Source of the DNA: Flavobacterium sp. UBA7665
GTDB taxonomy: Bacteria > Bacteroidota > Bacteroidia > Flavobacteriales > Flavobacteriaceae
Length of the DNA stretch: 64,000 nt
Reading direction: 5' to 3'
Assembly: GCA_002483285.1 (NCBI GenBank)
Contig: DLHP01000041.1
Location: 62,001 to 126,000 of the forward strand
Shown here: positions 1 to 8,655 of the stretch, piece by piece
Position numbering within the stretch: the stretch's first letter is position 1
Layout: each line of letters starts with the position of its first letter
The notes under the pieces: model-generated
Seen by the model: only the letters and a program-made list of their open reading frames with translations
What the model was told of the DNA's origin: nothing
The model's database searches: none
Program-made: the position numbers and the translations under genes

Positions 1-143
1 ACGTGATCTCAAGAGGCGTTAAAGCTGCAAGAATCACCGGAAAAGGAATGGGAGAAACAGAACCTAAAGTAGATTGTGGTGAAGCTTGTACAGAAGAGCA
101 GCACGCACAAAACAGACGTTCAGAATTCCTGATCGTGAAATAA
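1..143 (+). CDS. OmpA-family outer membrane protein, C-terminal end (partial)
   Basis: The reading frame is open from base 3 to the TAA at 141-143, and the gene starts before the window. The 46 visible residues contain ARITGKGMGETEP and end in NRRSEFLIVK. This matches the end of OmpA-like peptidoglycan-binding domains, where an N-R-R-x-E/D-F motif close to the C-terminus is typical. The visible part would therefore bind peptidoglycan in the periplasm. Two cysteines (DCGEACTEEQ) sit in the loop before the last helix, as in many Bacteroidetes OmpA domains. The N-terminal architecture cannot be seen. Confidence 0.8.
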   Translation, partial: VISRGVKAARITGKGMGETEPKVDCGEACTEEQHAQNRRSEFLIVK

Positions 144-163
144 CAAACAATAGTGATTTAATA

Positions 164-190
164 AACCGGGCAACTTGCCCGGTTTTTTTG
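164..190 (+). terminator. Rho-independent terminator after the OmpA-family gene
   Basis: An AACCGGGCA / TGCCCGGTT hairpin with a three-base loop is followed by a run of seven T. It lies 20 bases after the stop codon. Confidence 0.85.
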
Positions 191-357
191 TTTTAGGATA
201 TGTCAGTTTTCGTAAATAATACTCCATTGCGGATAGCCTTTATTTTGTGATAGTTTGACGTATTTGCGCCACCCAAAATTCCGAGTCGGCAAACTAACGT
301 ACTTTTGCAGATGGTTTGGCCAGGCACCAGAATAGAACGAATATCGGATTAGTTATG

Positions 358-870
358 CTAAAGCAAACTTTTCGGTTCGTTACCGATTGAATAGACCCAC
401 AAGTTTTCACCTGCTATTACCATCTGTTTTAGAAAGCTAAAGTGCAATCGCTCCAACAAAGCAATAGAACGCGTATTTTGCGGTATTGTAACAGCGAGTA
501 GCACAGAATGTTCTCCAAGCAAAGAAAGTGTCGTTAAAACGGCTGTTGCAGCTTCAAACGCGTATCCTTTTCCCGAATGGTCCGGCAAGAAAGCAAAACC
601 AAGGTCAAGGTGGTTAAAATACTCCCTTTTGACCAGTGAAATAATACCGACAGGCGTTTTGGCATACTTTAAACGGACTACCCAATAAATTACGTCAGGA
701 TTATCTAGGATCGACTGGGTATACTTGATTGCTGTTGCCTCAGACTTCACGTTTCTATCGCCAATAAAGCGAACCCAATCAGGGGTGTTAACCAGATTAA
801 GTAGAAATCCTGCATCGTTTAGTCGCAACGGTTGCAGCAACAATCGATTCGATTGCAGATTTTTTTTCAT
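358..870 (-). CDS. GNAT-family N-acetyltransferase (RimJ/RimL-like)
   Basis: This 170-aa single-domain protein has the length and layout of the Acetyltransf_3 type of GNAT enzymes, which move an acetyl group from acetyl-CoA to an amine. The N-terminus has the typical RLLLQPLRLNDA opening strand. The acetyl-CoA-binding loop is HSGKGYA at about residues 98-104, after the LGFAFLPD strand. The C-terminal NTRSIALLERLHF helix is also typical, since RimJ/RimL-like enzymes have N-x-x-S-x-x-x-x-E there. The substrate cannot be told from sequence. It appears to be a single-gene unit, separated from the lipoprotein gene by a terminator. Confidence 0.85.
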   Translation of the reverse strand: MKKNLQSNRLLLQPLRLNDAGFLLNLVNTPDWVRFIGDRNVKSEATAIKYTQSILDNPDVIYWVVRLKYAKTPVGIISLVKREYFNHLDLGFAFLPDHSGKGYAFEAATAVLTTLSLLGEHSVLLAVTIPQNTRSIALLERLHFSFLKQMVIAGENLWVYSIGNEPKSLL

Positions 871-931
871 GGTTGCGATTTGTTGGCAACATTAATCATT
901 TAGCAACCAACAAACCGCCGCCATTTGGCAC

Positions 932-963
932 AAAAAAAGGCTGCTTGTTAGGCAGCCTTTTTT
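932..963 (-). terminator. Terminator of the TonB receptor/lipoprotein unit
   Basis: An AAAGGCTGC / GCAGCCTTT hairpin has a seven-base loop and T tracts on both strands. It lies just past the stop of the minus-strand lipoprotein gene. Confidence 0.85.
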
Positions 964-981
964 GAATTTTTTGAAAAGGAA

Positions 982-2307
982 TTAGTTTCCTGAAATCTTC
1001 ACATTGTCAATTTCCCACGTAGAAGCAGCAGTGCTGCTAGAAGTATATTTGAAAGCGATACGTACGTTGGTGTTTCCTGCACCCGCGAAGGCAGATATAT
1101 CAAGGTTTCCAGAATTAGCGTAAATGTAATTCCCGGTAGACAATACGGCACCAGACAAAACAGTCCAGGTTGCAAGCGTAGGATCGCCCGAAGTGTAGTT
1201 GTTTGAAATCAAGGCAACGATTGGGTCGCCTGCAAATTTGTAAGCATTGTCAAACGACAATGAAGCGGTAGTCAAAGCAGACAAATCTTGTGCAGGAGAA
1301 ATCAACCAGTCTTCGTTGGCAACGTTTGTTGATTGGAAACCAGACATTTTGGCCATGCCTCCAGGATTTCCGAAAGTGGCGCTATACGTCCAAACCTGTG
1401 GGCCAACTACACTGTAACCTACCCAACCGTTAAGTCCTGAGTTGAATCCTTCGTTGAGTAGCGGTGTAAATCTTGCACCGGTAAGGTTGATGTCATTGAT
1501 TGACCTTACCATGAACTGGTAAGTAGTTCCGAATTTGGTCAAGACACCTCTAATAGTTCCTCTTCCTGTAGCCACTGGCTTGGCAGAAAAATTCGCGAAA
1601 GAGCTGGTTCTGAAAATAACCGAGTTGCCATCGATATCCGTAAGGTTCAGGTTGGTTGCGCCACCCAAATCGTTATTCACATCGTAGTAAGTTGAAGCAA
1701 TCGCTGCATTGTCAAACTGAACATTGTCTACCTCCACCAATTTGTTGATGTAAGCGTCAGTGTTAAGATCGGCGAGTGTTACGTGTTGAACCAACACATC
1801 TTCATTAACTACTTTACAAGATTTTTGTACAGAAGTCCTGAATTGTGAGAAAGGTAACCTTCCTACTTCGGCACCACCAGATGAATTGGCGAACAAACCA
1901 CCGATTCTCTTGCCACCGTCGTTGGTATCGGTATACAAACCGTCCATTTTGATGAGTACTTTTCTTCCCGGCTCATAGTTGATGAACAGTGAAGTCTGGT
2001 CAACTGGAACGCTGAATGCTTGTGATCCGTCCAAAGTCTGGAAAGAAATCGATTTGAAAAAGTTACCACCTACATCGCTAGAAGTAACATAAGCTTCGAT
2101 CACATCAGAAACGCCTGGCGTGATATTGTCATGTAAGTCTACGTTTGTAGGGAAAAGAATTTCAGAAACGTCCCTGTTTGCAACCAATGAAGTTTCGGTA
2201 CAGGCAGCAAGGGTAGGTGTCTTGTAATCATCGTCATTTACGCAACCGGTGAAGATCCCGGCGGTAAGCGCGACCAAAAAAACTGATTTTAAAAATGGTG
2301 TTTTCAT
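982..2307 (-). CDS. DUF5689-type lipoprotein with choice-of-anchor-J-like C-terminal domain
   Basis: This 441-aa exported lipoprotein has a signal peptide of about 21 residues ending in GIFTGC, with Cys22 as the likely lipid site. The following VNDDDY is acidic, as in Bacteroidetes lipoprotein export signals to the cell surface. Residues about 40-275 resemble DUF5689 (VSDVIEAYVTSSDVGGNFFKS, later IRGVLTKFGTTYQFMVRS). Residues about 280-441 look like a choice-of-anchor J/MAM-like jellyroll (LNEGFNSGLNGW, ENDWLISP-type text, WEIDNVKI near the end). The gene starts 19 bases after the TonB receptor gene stops and shares its terminator, so it is probably the surface partner of that receptor. The ligand is unknown. 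Confidence 0.85.
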   Translation of the reverse strand: MKTPFLKSVFLVALTAGIFTGCVNDDDYKTPTLAACTETSLVANRDVSEILFPTNVDLHDNITPGVSDVIEAYVTSSDVGGNFFKSISFQTLDGSQAFSVPVDQTSLFINYEPGRKVLIKMDGLYTDTNDGGKRIGGLFANSSGGAEVGRLPFSQFRTSVQKSCKVVNEDVLVQHVTLADLNTDAYINKLVEVDNVQFDNAAIASTYYDVNNDLGGATNLNLTDIDGNSVIFRTSSFANFSAKPVATGRGTIRGVLTKFGTTYQFMVRSINDINLTGARFTPLLNEGFNSGLNGWVGYSVVGPQVWTYSATFGNPGGMAKMSGFQSTNVANEDWLISPAQDLSALTTASLSFDNAYKFAGDPIVALISNNYTSGDPTLATWTVLSGAVLSTGNYIYANSGNLDISAFAGAGNTNVRIAFKYTSSSTAASTWEIDNVKISGN

Positions 2308-2326
2308 ATGTAATTTTATTATAGTA

Positions 2327-5197
2327 TTAGAAATTAAGGTAAAGGTTCAAGAAATACGTCCTTCCGTAACCGTAGAAGTATTTCGGGGCAAAAGAAGGCG
2401 TTCCGCTCGAAACATCCTGATTCAATGTTCTGTAATTTGCGTTCCTGGCTTGCTCGTATCCACCGGTTTTGTACAACTCGTCTAACACGTTGTTGATGCT
2501 GGCAAAGAAGCCCAGGGTTTTTCCTGAAATCCTCCAGGATTTTCCTCCGGTAAGGTTGAGTAGGTAAAAGTCTGCGAATTTTTCTTGTTTAAGCAGTTGG
2601 TCGCCTCTTTCCTGCGTCGCTTCGGGAAATGCCTGGCGATCGACGTCGGCAGTATTCCTATAAAAGTTGTTGGTTCTCAAGATTGGTGCAACGTCTATAT
2701 AATTGTCCCCAAGGTAATTGATGTTGGCGCCAATCCACCAAAATTTAGGGTCCCTATATTCAAGGCCCAATGAAGCTGCAGTTTGCGGCGTTCCCGATTG
2801 TCTGTAATTTTTAAGATAAGAGGTTCCGTAGTTCCTTACTCTCGCTGTACTGTCGTCGCTGAGGCTCACGGTAGGGTTGTTAGCATAAATGTACTGTCCG
2901 TACGCACCGCTAGCTATCGCTTTAATGGTAGAAGTTATATTGTACTCCATACCCAATTCCAAACCTACATTTCGCTTGTCGAGATTGGTTACAGTCTCGG
3001 CAACAAATTCATTGGCGTCGCTTCCGCCAGAGAAATCCTCATCGGTACCTTCGGCAAAGAAGAATGAAGTTTCTGTCGCGTTCTGGATTTTAGAAAAGAA
3101 AGCCGTCAAACGAGCCTTAAATTTTGGTGCATTGATAATATAACTCACGTCGGCAGAAGATATTAACTCAGAATCTACGTCCATGAAGTTGTTGGTTATC
3201 CTTGCATTGTTGAACACGTTTCTCATCGATGGCGCCTGGCTCATGTAAACACCATTGACGTTGATGAAGTGTCTTCCCGAAAGTTTATAGGTAAGGCCTC
3301 CTTTGAATCCGAAGTTGTTGAAACTCTTCACGTTGCTGTAACCCAAAGAGTTGCTTGGGTAATAACCGTTCCTGTAAAGCCCTTCTCTCTGGTATTCAGT
3401 ATGCGAGAAAGTTTGCGCTAGGTAAAAATCAATTTTTTTGTAGATGAATTTAAATTGCGTGAAGGCGTTGTATTTCGTTGCATACAAGTTGTAATTGTAT
3501 CCAAAAGTATCGCCTTCGCCAACCCTCCTGAAAGGCGTATCGAGATTGGCTTGTTGCTGTTGGCCCGCACCAAATAACGTGATGTCCTCGTAGTAAGCGC
3601 CGCCCAAAAGATCCAAAAGGTTCTTGAAGTTGTGCGATTTGAGTTTGGTGAAAGTTCCTCCGGCGTTCAACGAGATGTTGTCGGCAAGTTGCGAGCTTAG
3701 GATAGCATTAGCAGTCCATTGTTTGTCATCGGTACGGTCTTCGTAAAGGATGTACTTGCTTTGTGAAGCCTCACGGCCAATGGCGTTTCCGTTCACATCA
3801 AATACGCCGGTAGTATTGGCAAGGAAAAGGTCGCCCCAGCTAATTTGTCTTTGCTCTAAAAACCTGGCCATTGCCGGATCTGCCGCCGCGGCATAGTCGG
3901 GTGTAAAAATTCCGCCTAATCCGCCTGGTTGGAATGCCGATGGATTGTTGAGCGTTACATCGTCAAGGTTGGTATTGTACAATGAAGTATAATAGCTTGG
4001 TAAATTCCTGTAATAAGTAGGATCGGGATTGTTAACGCCTTGGTAATCCAAACGGCTGTTTCCTATTTTTCCAAACTGGTATGAAGCATTGAGGTTCAAA
4101 TTGGTTTTAGCGGTCAGTTTCCAGTAATCGCTCAAAATGAAGATCGGTTCTTCAACTTCTTTGTAACGTGAGTTTCTTTTTTGTCCGTCGATGCCGTTGT
4201 AACCCCAATAAGAGTTGTATTTTTCTCCGGCAATGTCCGTTACTTCTTGTGTATTTGGAGAGTTTTTTCCTCTTTTGTTATTCGCGTAGATGGCAGTAAA
4301 GTTAAGCGAGTTGTTCTCGGTCAATTTTCTTTCCACCGCTGCAAAAAGCGAGTTGGCATCATAAGTGGTTCCTTCAAAATAACCTTCTTGTGCAAAACGC
4401 CTTGAAGCCGAAACCGTGTAAGCCCAGCCATCGTTGCGCATACCAGAAGCGGTAGTTGCCATTAATCGACCTTGGTAATTGGTATTGGTACCTCCAACAG
4501 AAACCCTCGATCCTTTTCTGTAAACAGAAGCGCGGGTGTTCATTTCCTGGGTTCCAAGGATACCTCCAAAGGTGTAATCAGAAGGCGCAGAACCCATAGT
4601 GAATTCCTGGTTGCGCATTGCATCGTTAAGCCCGCCCCAGTTACTCCATTGTGGTCTTCCGTCGTATAGTTTATTCATGACGATACCATTGATCATGGTC
4701 GTTCCGTACTCGTTATCCAGTCCACGGATTCTAAAACGTGCCTGTCCCCAGTTGAATGCGGCAGATTGTTGGAAAGCATCGCGCGAAGCCTGAAGCAAGC
4801 CCGATGTACTCTCAGAACCGCTGTTATCATCGCCAAGGTCATTGTCGGTGATGGCAATCAGGCTGATTTGCTGTTCTTCGGTAACATCTACTTCAAGCAC
4901 GACAACGCCCAAATCGAGCATTTGTCCCGCCACGATGTCTACCTGTAACAGTTGGTCCCTGTAACCCACGGTTTTAATTTGTAACAATTGTTTTCCTGTT
5001 GCCACGTCTTTAATCGTGAAGCTTCCGGCAGCATCGGTGAGCTGCGTGAGGCTTGAGTTTTGGATAGACGCCACAACGTTTTGTAACGGCTTCTGTGTTT
5101 TTGAGTCCACCACCTTTCCGGTCACCCCGGTTGCGGTTTGCGCAAAAGCAAAAAGCACCTGCATTACAAATAAGGTACTAATAACAAGTTTTCTCAT
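2327..5197 (-). CDS. TonB-dependent outer membrane receptor with carboxypeptidase-regulatory-like N-terminal domain
   Basis: This 956-aa protein has a signal peptide of about 19 residues. A CarboxypepD_reg-like domain follows at about residues 22-105 (VTGKVVDSKTQKPLQNV, then LTDAAGSFTIKDV). A plug domain then contains FRIRGLDNEYGTTMINGI, and a long beta-barrel ends in the aromatic FLNLYLNF typical of outer membrane proteins. These receptors import a ligand across the outer membrane using TonB/ExbBD energy. The surface lipoprotein gene immediately downstream is the usual partner arrangement. No SusD homologue is present, so glycan uptake is not the obvious role. A minus-strand TACATTTG promoter box lies 59 bases upstream. 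Confidence 0.9.
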   Translation of the reverse strand: MRKLVISTLFVMQVLFAFAQTATGVTGKVVDSKTQKPLQNVVASIQNSSLTQLTDAAGSFTIKDVATGKQLLQIKTVGYRDQLLQVDIVAGQMLDLGVVVLEVDVTEEQQISLIAITDNDLGDDNSGSESTSGLLQASRDAFQQSAAFNWGQARFRIRGLDNEYGTTMINGIVMNKLYDGRPQWSNWGGLNDAMRNQEFTMGSAPSDYTFGGILGTQEMNTRASVYRKGSRVSVGGTNTNYQGRLMATTASGMRNDGWAYTVSASRRFAQEGYFEGTTYDANSLFAAVERKLTENNSLNFTAIYANNKRGKNSPNTQEVTDIAGEKYNSYWGYNGIDGQKRNSRYKEVEEPIFILSDYWKLTAKTNLNLNASYQFGKIGNSRLDYQGVNNPDPTYYRNLPSYYTSLYNTNLDDVTLNNPSAFQPGGLGGIFTPDYAAAADPAMARFLEQRQISWGDLFLANTTGVFDVNGNAIGREASQSKYILYEDRTDDKQWTANAILSSQLADNISLNAGGTFTKLKSHNFKNLLDLLGGAYYEDITLFGAGQQQQANLDTPFRRVGEGDTFGYNYNLYATKYNAFTQFKFIYKKIDFYLAQTFSHTEYQREGLYRNGYYPSNSLGYSNVKSFNNFGFKGGLTYKLSGRHFINVNGVYMSQAPSMRNVFNNARITNNFMDVDSELISSADVSYIINAPKFKARLTAFFSKIQNATETSFFFAEGTDEDFSGGSDANEFVAETVTNLDKRNVGLELGMEYNITSTIKAIASGAYGQYIYANNPTVSLSDDSTARVRNYGTSYLKNYRQSGTPQTAASLGLEYRDPKFWWIGANINYLGDNYIDVAPILRTNNFYRNTADVDRQAFPEATQERGDQLLKQEKFADFYLLNLTGGKSWRISGKTLGFFASINNVLDELYKTGGYEQARNANYRTLNQDVSSGTPSFAPKYFYGYGRTYFLNLYLNF

Positions 5198-5255
5198 AAA
5201 TAAAGATTAATTAAATTTTTGTTTTTGTGAAGCTTAATAAAAACTTAACAGCCGA

Positions 5256-5263
5256 CAAATGTA
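5256..5263 (-). promoter_or_regulatory. -7 box for the TonB receptor unit
   Basis: The minus strand reads TACATTTG, an exact match to the Bacteroidetes -7 consensus TAnnTTTG, 59 bases before the receptor start. No TTG -33 element is clear. Confidence 0.5.
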
Positions 5264-5283
5264 CATCTTTTAATAATAAATCA

Positions 5284-5291
5284 TACTTTTG
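5284..5291 (+). promoter_or_regulatory. -7 box for the secreted endonuclease/phosphatase gene
   Basis: TACTTTTG matches TAnnTTTG and lies 45 bases before the start codon at 5337. It is only 20 bases from the opposing box at 5256-5263, so the two promoters share upstream DNA. Confidence 0.5.
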
Positions 5292-5336
5292 ACGCGAAAT
5301 TTATAGATTGGTTGACCTTAATTTAATATACTATTT

Positions 5337-6449
5337 ATGAGGATTAGAAAAATTATTGCCCTATTCATTGTAATATTCGCAATCCAAACGGCAAATGCGC
5401 AAAAAAAATTCGTTGTGCATACGGTGGCTTTCTATAATTTGGAAAACCTCTTTGACACCATCAACCAAGCCAACAATGACGAAGAATGGTTGCCTGATGG
5501 CGCACAGAACTGGACTGGTAAAAAATACAAGCAAAAACTCCAAAACATGGCCCGTGTCATCTCAGAAATAGGCACAGGTGAGAACCCCAACAATTCCCCA
5601 ACACTCATCGGAGGATGCGAAATAGAGAACCGCGGCGTGCTCGAAGACCTCGTAAAGGAACCGGCATTGATTAACAAAGACTACGGCATCGTACATTTTG
5701 ACTCACCCGACAAACGCGGTATTGACGTGGCTTTGCTTTACCAGAAGAAGCATTTCAAGCCCACAAGCTATGTGAACATCCCACTGCTTATTTATAACAA
5801 CCAGGCCAACAACAACGCCAAGGAAGTCAAGGAAACCGAGGAAGATAAAACCGACAAAGACAAAGTAGAAGTGACCCAATCCAATTCCCGGGTATACACG
5901 CGTGACATCCTGCTCGTCACCGGATTCCTCGACGGAGAAGAAATCAATGTCCTGGTCAACCACTGGCCGTCGCGTTCGGGAGGTGAAAAAAAGAGCAGTC
6001 CTTTCCGCGAAGCCGCCGGAAGGCTAACCCGCAAAGTCATGGACTCTATATATAAGGTAAACCCCAATGCCAAAATCATCACGATGGGCGATTTGAATGA
6101 CGGGACTTACAATAAGAGCGTTAAGGAAGGTATTGGCGCCAAGCTTAAAAAATCAGAAGTGCAACCCATGGGCATTTACAACCCGTTCGAACAAATGGCC
6201 AAAGACGGACACTGTTCGCTGTTTTACCGTGACGCAGGTGATATCTTTGACCAGATTATGGTATCCGAAGCATTAATCAAACCCGATTACTCCTCGTTTC
6301 GTTACTGGAAGGCCGGCATCTACAACAAACCTTATATGATCCAGAAGACAGGCCAATACAAAGGCTATCCGTTGAGACATGGTGCCAATGAGATTGGGTA
6401 CAGCGACCACTTTCCCGTGTACATCTACCTGATTAAAGAGGTGAAGTAA
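5337..6449 (+). CDS. Secreted endonuclease/exonuclease/phosphatase-family protein
   Basis: This 370-aa protein has a signal peptide of about 21 residues (cut near TANA-Q). It carries the ordered motifs of the EEP (DNase I / Mg-dependent phosphodiesterase) fold: FYNLENLFD near residue 32, GGCEIENRGVLEDL with the metal-binding Glu, VNHWPSRSGG, MGDLNDG, and GYSDHFPV near the C-terminus. The family hydrolyses phosphodiester or phosphomonoester bonds with Mg2+. Bacteroidetes members are exported and may degrade DNA or phospho-compounds outside the cytoplasm. An inserted charged stretch (KEVKETEEDKTDKDKVEV) at about residues 160-180 looks like a solvent-exposed loop. The gene is monocistronic, with its own promoter box and a terminator. 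Confidence 0.88.
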   Translation: MRIRKIIALFIVIFAIQTANAQKKFVVHTVAFYNLENLFDTINQANNDEEWLPDGAQNWTGKKYKQKLQNMARVISEIGTGENPNNSPTLIGGCEIENRGVLEDLVKEPALINKDYGIVHFDSPDKRGIDVALLYQKKHFKPTSYVNIPLLIYNNQANNNAKEVKETEEDKTDKDKVEVTQSNSRVYTRDILLVTGFLDGEEINVLVNHWPSRSGGEKKSSPFREAAGRLTRKVMDSIYKVNPNAKIITMGDLNDGTYNKSVKEGIGAKLKKSEVQPMGIYNPFEQMAKDGHCSLFYRDAGDIFDQIMVSEALIKPDYSSFRYWKAGIYNKPYMIQKTGQYKGYPLRHGANEIGYSDHFPVYIYLIKEVK

Positions 6450-6493
6450 GTCGAAAGGCGAATTAATGATACTTAGGTTACCATTATAAAATC

Positions 6494-6517
6494 AAAGGTC
6501 GGAATCTCCGGCCTTTT
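6494..6517 (+). terminator. Terminator after the endonuclease/phosphatase gene
   Basis: An AAAGGTCGG / CCGGCCTTT hairpin with one T-G pair and a short loop is followed by a T run. Confidence 0.75.
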
Positions 6518-6598
6518 TATTTTCGTAAATTAGCGGCATAACCCGATGACAATACCGGGCGCAATCCCACCCGTCAGACTTTTAACTTTTAACTCACT

Positions 6599-7123
6599 AT
6601 GGAACCTTTCAACCTCAACCATTGGATCAAAGACAACCGCCACCTGCTCAAACCCCCGGTAGCCAATAAAAGCATCTATCCTGATTCGGGCGACTACATC
6701 GTCATGGTCGTAGGCGGTCCCAACGCGCGCAAAGACTACCATTACAACGAAACCGAAGAGTTGTTCTACCAGATAGAAGGTTCTATAAAAGTCATCGTAC
6801 AAGAAAACGGCCAGCGCAAGGAAATGGAACTACATGCCGGTGATATGTACCTGCATCCTGCAAAAACACCACACTCGCCGGTACGCTCAGAAAACTCAAT
6901 TGGGCTCGTCATCGAACGCAAGCGCGCCGGGAAAGGTTACACTGATGGGCTGCTCTGGTTTTGCGACAATTGCAACCACAAACTCCATGAGGTGTATTTT
7001 GAACTCCAGGACATTGAAGAAGATTTCCTGCCGCACTACCAGCATTTCTACAATTCGCTCGATTTGCGTAGCTGCGACCACTGCGGTACGGTCATGGAAA
7101 CCGATCCGCGGTACACTAAGTGA
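6599..7123 (+). CDS. nbaC: 3-hydroxyanthranilate 3,4-dioxygenase
   Basis: This 174-aa cupin dioxygenase opens the ring of 3-hydroxyanthranilate in the kynurenine branch of tryptophan breakdown and quinolinate/NAD formation. The catalytic iron ligands are visible with the family spacing: His48, Glu54 and His92. A second, rubredoxin-like iron site of bacterial enzymes is also present as two CxxC pairs, Cys122/Cys125 and Cys159/Cys162. Length and ends match the bacterial enzyme closely. No other kynurenine-pathway gene adjoins it; the ALDH gene 1.5 kb downstream is of the ALDH7 class, not the aminomuconate-semialdehyde class. The family symbol may equally be haaO. Confidence 0.93.
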   Translation: MEPFNLNHWIKDNRHLLKPPVANKSIYPDSGDYIVMVVGGPNARKDYHYNETEELFYQIEGSIKVIVQENGQRKEMELHAGDMYLHPAKTPHSPVRSENSIGLVIERKRAGKGYTDGLLWFCDNCNHKLHEVYFELQDIEEDFLPHYQHFYNSLDLRSCDHCGTVMETDPRYTK

Positions 7124-7410
7124 TTTTTTAGGATACAATTATCGCAATCGCTTCCAATTATTGTAATGGCAAAAGGCGATGTGGCAAGCGTCGGCCTTTG
7201 CGAATAATCTTCTTACCATCCGACAGGCAGCTATTGACAATGGTGCCAAGTGCATGCATCATTATGAAATAATTATGATTCGGGTAAAACAATAAAGGTT
7301 ACTTTCGCCAAAATTTCAACATCCACATGGACGATTATTGTTCGAAAAGAAAAAGTAACCCGGTTTAGCCCCGCATTGTTGGGCGCTAACCACAAAAAGC
7401 GCCTTGCACC

Positions 7411-8340
7411 ATGATCACTTTTTACACCAAAAACCGCGACGGCTTAGCCCAGGTAAAAAATCTCGAAAAAAACTGCTGGATCAGCGTTACAAATCCCACA
7501 AAAGAAGAGAACCACTATCTCCTGGAGCATCTTAAAATTCCCGTTGCTTTTTATAACGACATCGAAGACAAAGATGAAAGGCCACGTATTGAAACAGAAA
7601 ACGGCTGGACCTTGATTATCCTGCGTGTCCCATTTAAAAGCAAAGACGAAAAGTTGCCGTTCAATACCGCACCACTGGGCATCGTCTTTAAAGAAGACAT
7701 CTTCGTTTCCCTATGTTTTGAACAGCCCGAAATCCTGACCGATTTTGTACAATATACCCAACGCAAAAAAATCGGGATTATCAATCATTACGATTTCGTA
7801 CTCAAGATGCTGCTCTCATCGAGCGTGTGGTTTCAAAAATACCTCAAACAAATCAACCAGCGCATTAAGGTAGCCGAAGACAATCTTGAAAAATCCATCC
7901 GCAACGAAGACCTTCAAGCCTTGCTGCAAATAGAAAAATGCATGGTTTTTTTCATTACATCGCTCAAGGGCAATGACATGCTGTTCCACCGACTCAAGAA
8001 CCTCAAAAATCATCGCGACAGTTTTGACGCGGATTTGCTCGAAGATGTAGAAATAGAATTGCGCCAAGCCGAAGAAACCACCAATGTCTACAGCAACATT
8101 CTTACAGGAATGATGGATGCTTACGCTTCGGTAATTTCAAACAACCTCAATATTATCATGAAGCGACTCACATCGGTGTCAATCATTCTTATGATTCCAA
8201 CGCTCGTCGCAAGCTTGTACGGGATGAATGTGGGCAACAACTTAGAAAATAATCCCTATGGCTTTTCTATCATTTTATTTGGGTCAATCTTGGTGTCTGT
8301 TTTTGGGGTAATCTTGTTCAAAAGGAAAAATTTGTTCTAA
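7411..8340 (+). CDS. corA: CorA-family magnesium/divalent cation transporter
   Basis: This 309-aa protein has a long cytoplasmic N-terminal domain (residues 1-245) and two C-terminal membrane helices. The hallmark pore motif YGMN follows the first helix (VSIILMIPTLVASLYGMNVG, about residues 252-271). A second helix (YGFSIILFGSILVSVFGVIL) and a basic tail (FKRKNLF) complete the CorA topology. CorA proteins are pentameric channels for Mg2+ and sometimes Co2+ or Ni2+; the ion preference here is unknown. The 287 bases upstream hold no gene that I can see. Confidence 0.92.
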   Translation: MITFYTKNRDGLAQVKNLEKNCWISVTNPTKEENHYLLEHLKIPVAFYNDIEDKDERPRIETENGWTLIILRVPFKSKDEKLPFNTAPLGIVFKEDIFVSLCFEQPEILTDFVQYTQRKKIGIINHYDFVLKMLLSSSVWFQKYLKQINQRIKVAEDNLEKSIRNEDLQALLQIEKCMVFFITSLKGNDMLFHRLKNLKNHRDSFDADLLEDVEIELRQAEETTNVYSNILTGMMDAYASVISNNLNIIMKRLTSVSIILMIPTLVASLYGMNVGNNLENNPYGFSIILFGSILVSVFGVILFKRKNLF

Positions 8341-8518
8341 AGCAGGTATTTTTACCGTCTCGATCCCCTTGACCATACGATTCATCCGATCCGATCCGAA
8401 AATACCGAAGAAACCGAATGCAATTTTCATTACGGCGATGCACATTACCGCATGTGGACGCGATGGCGGTTCACTTCGACCGACCCGTCACAGCCCGAAC
8501 ACAATCAAATATAAACAC
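8341..8518. other. Gene-free stretch before the aldehyde dehydrogenase gene
   Basis: There is no convincing gene between the corA stop and the terminator at 8519. Short open frames here run through the hairpin and show no family features. The stretch contains a short tandem run of ATCCG units near 8385-8398 and may be a decayed remnant. Confidence 0.5.
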
Positions 8519-8548
8519 AAGCAGGATTCAATCCTGCTTTTTTTTTGC
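8519..8548 (+). terminator. Rho-independent terminator
   Basis: A near-perfect AAGCAGGATT / AATCCTGCTT hairpin with a minimal loop is followed by nine T. It closes transcription from corA or from the preceding stretch. Confidence 0.8.
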
Positions 8549-8612
8549 TCCTAATCTTGGCCTCCGCAATCAAATTTCTCAACGAACTGGCCAAGCAATT
8601 ATCTATTATTGT

Positions 8613-8620
8613 TACTTTTG
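8613..8620 (+). promoter_or_regulatory. -7 box for the ALDH7 gene
   Basis: TACTTTTG matches TAnnTTTG exactly and lies 35 bases before the ATG at 8656. This supports that ATG over the upstream alternative start at 8545, which overlaps the terminator. Confidence 0.55.
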
Positions 8621-8655
8621 CGTCGCAAACGATATCATTACTAAAAAATGCAATT

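Noticed and set aside
8545..8655. A 37-codon N-terminal extension of the ALDH7 protein
   Set aside because: It would start within the terminator T tract and cross a good TACTTTTG promoter box. The start at 8656 gives the family length.
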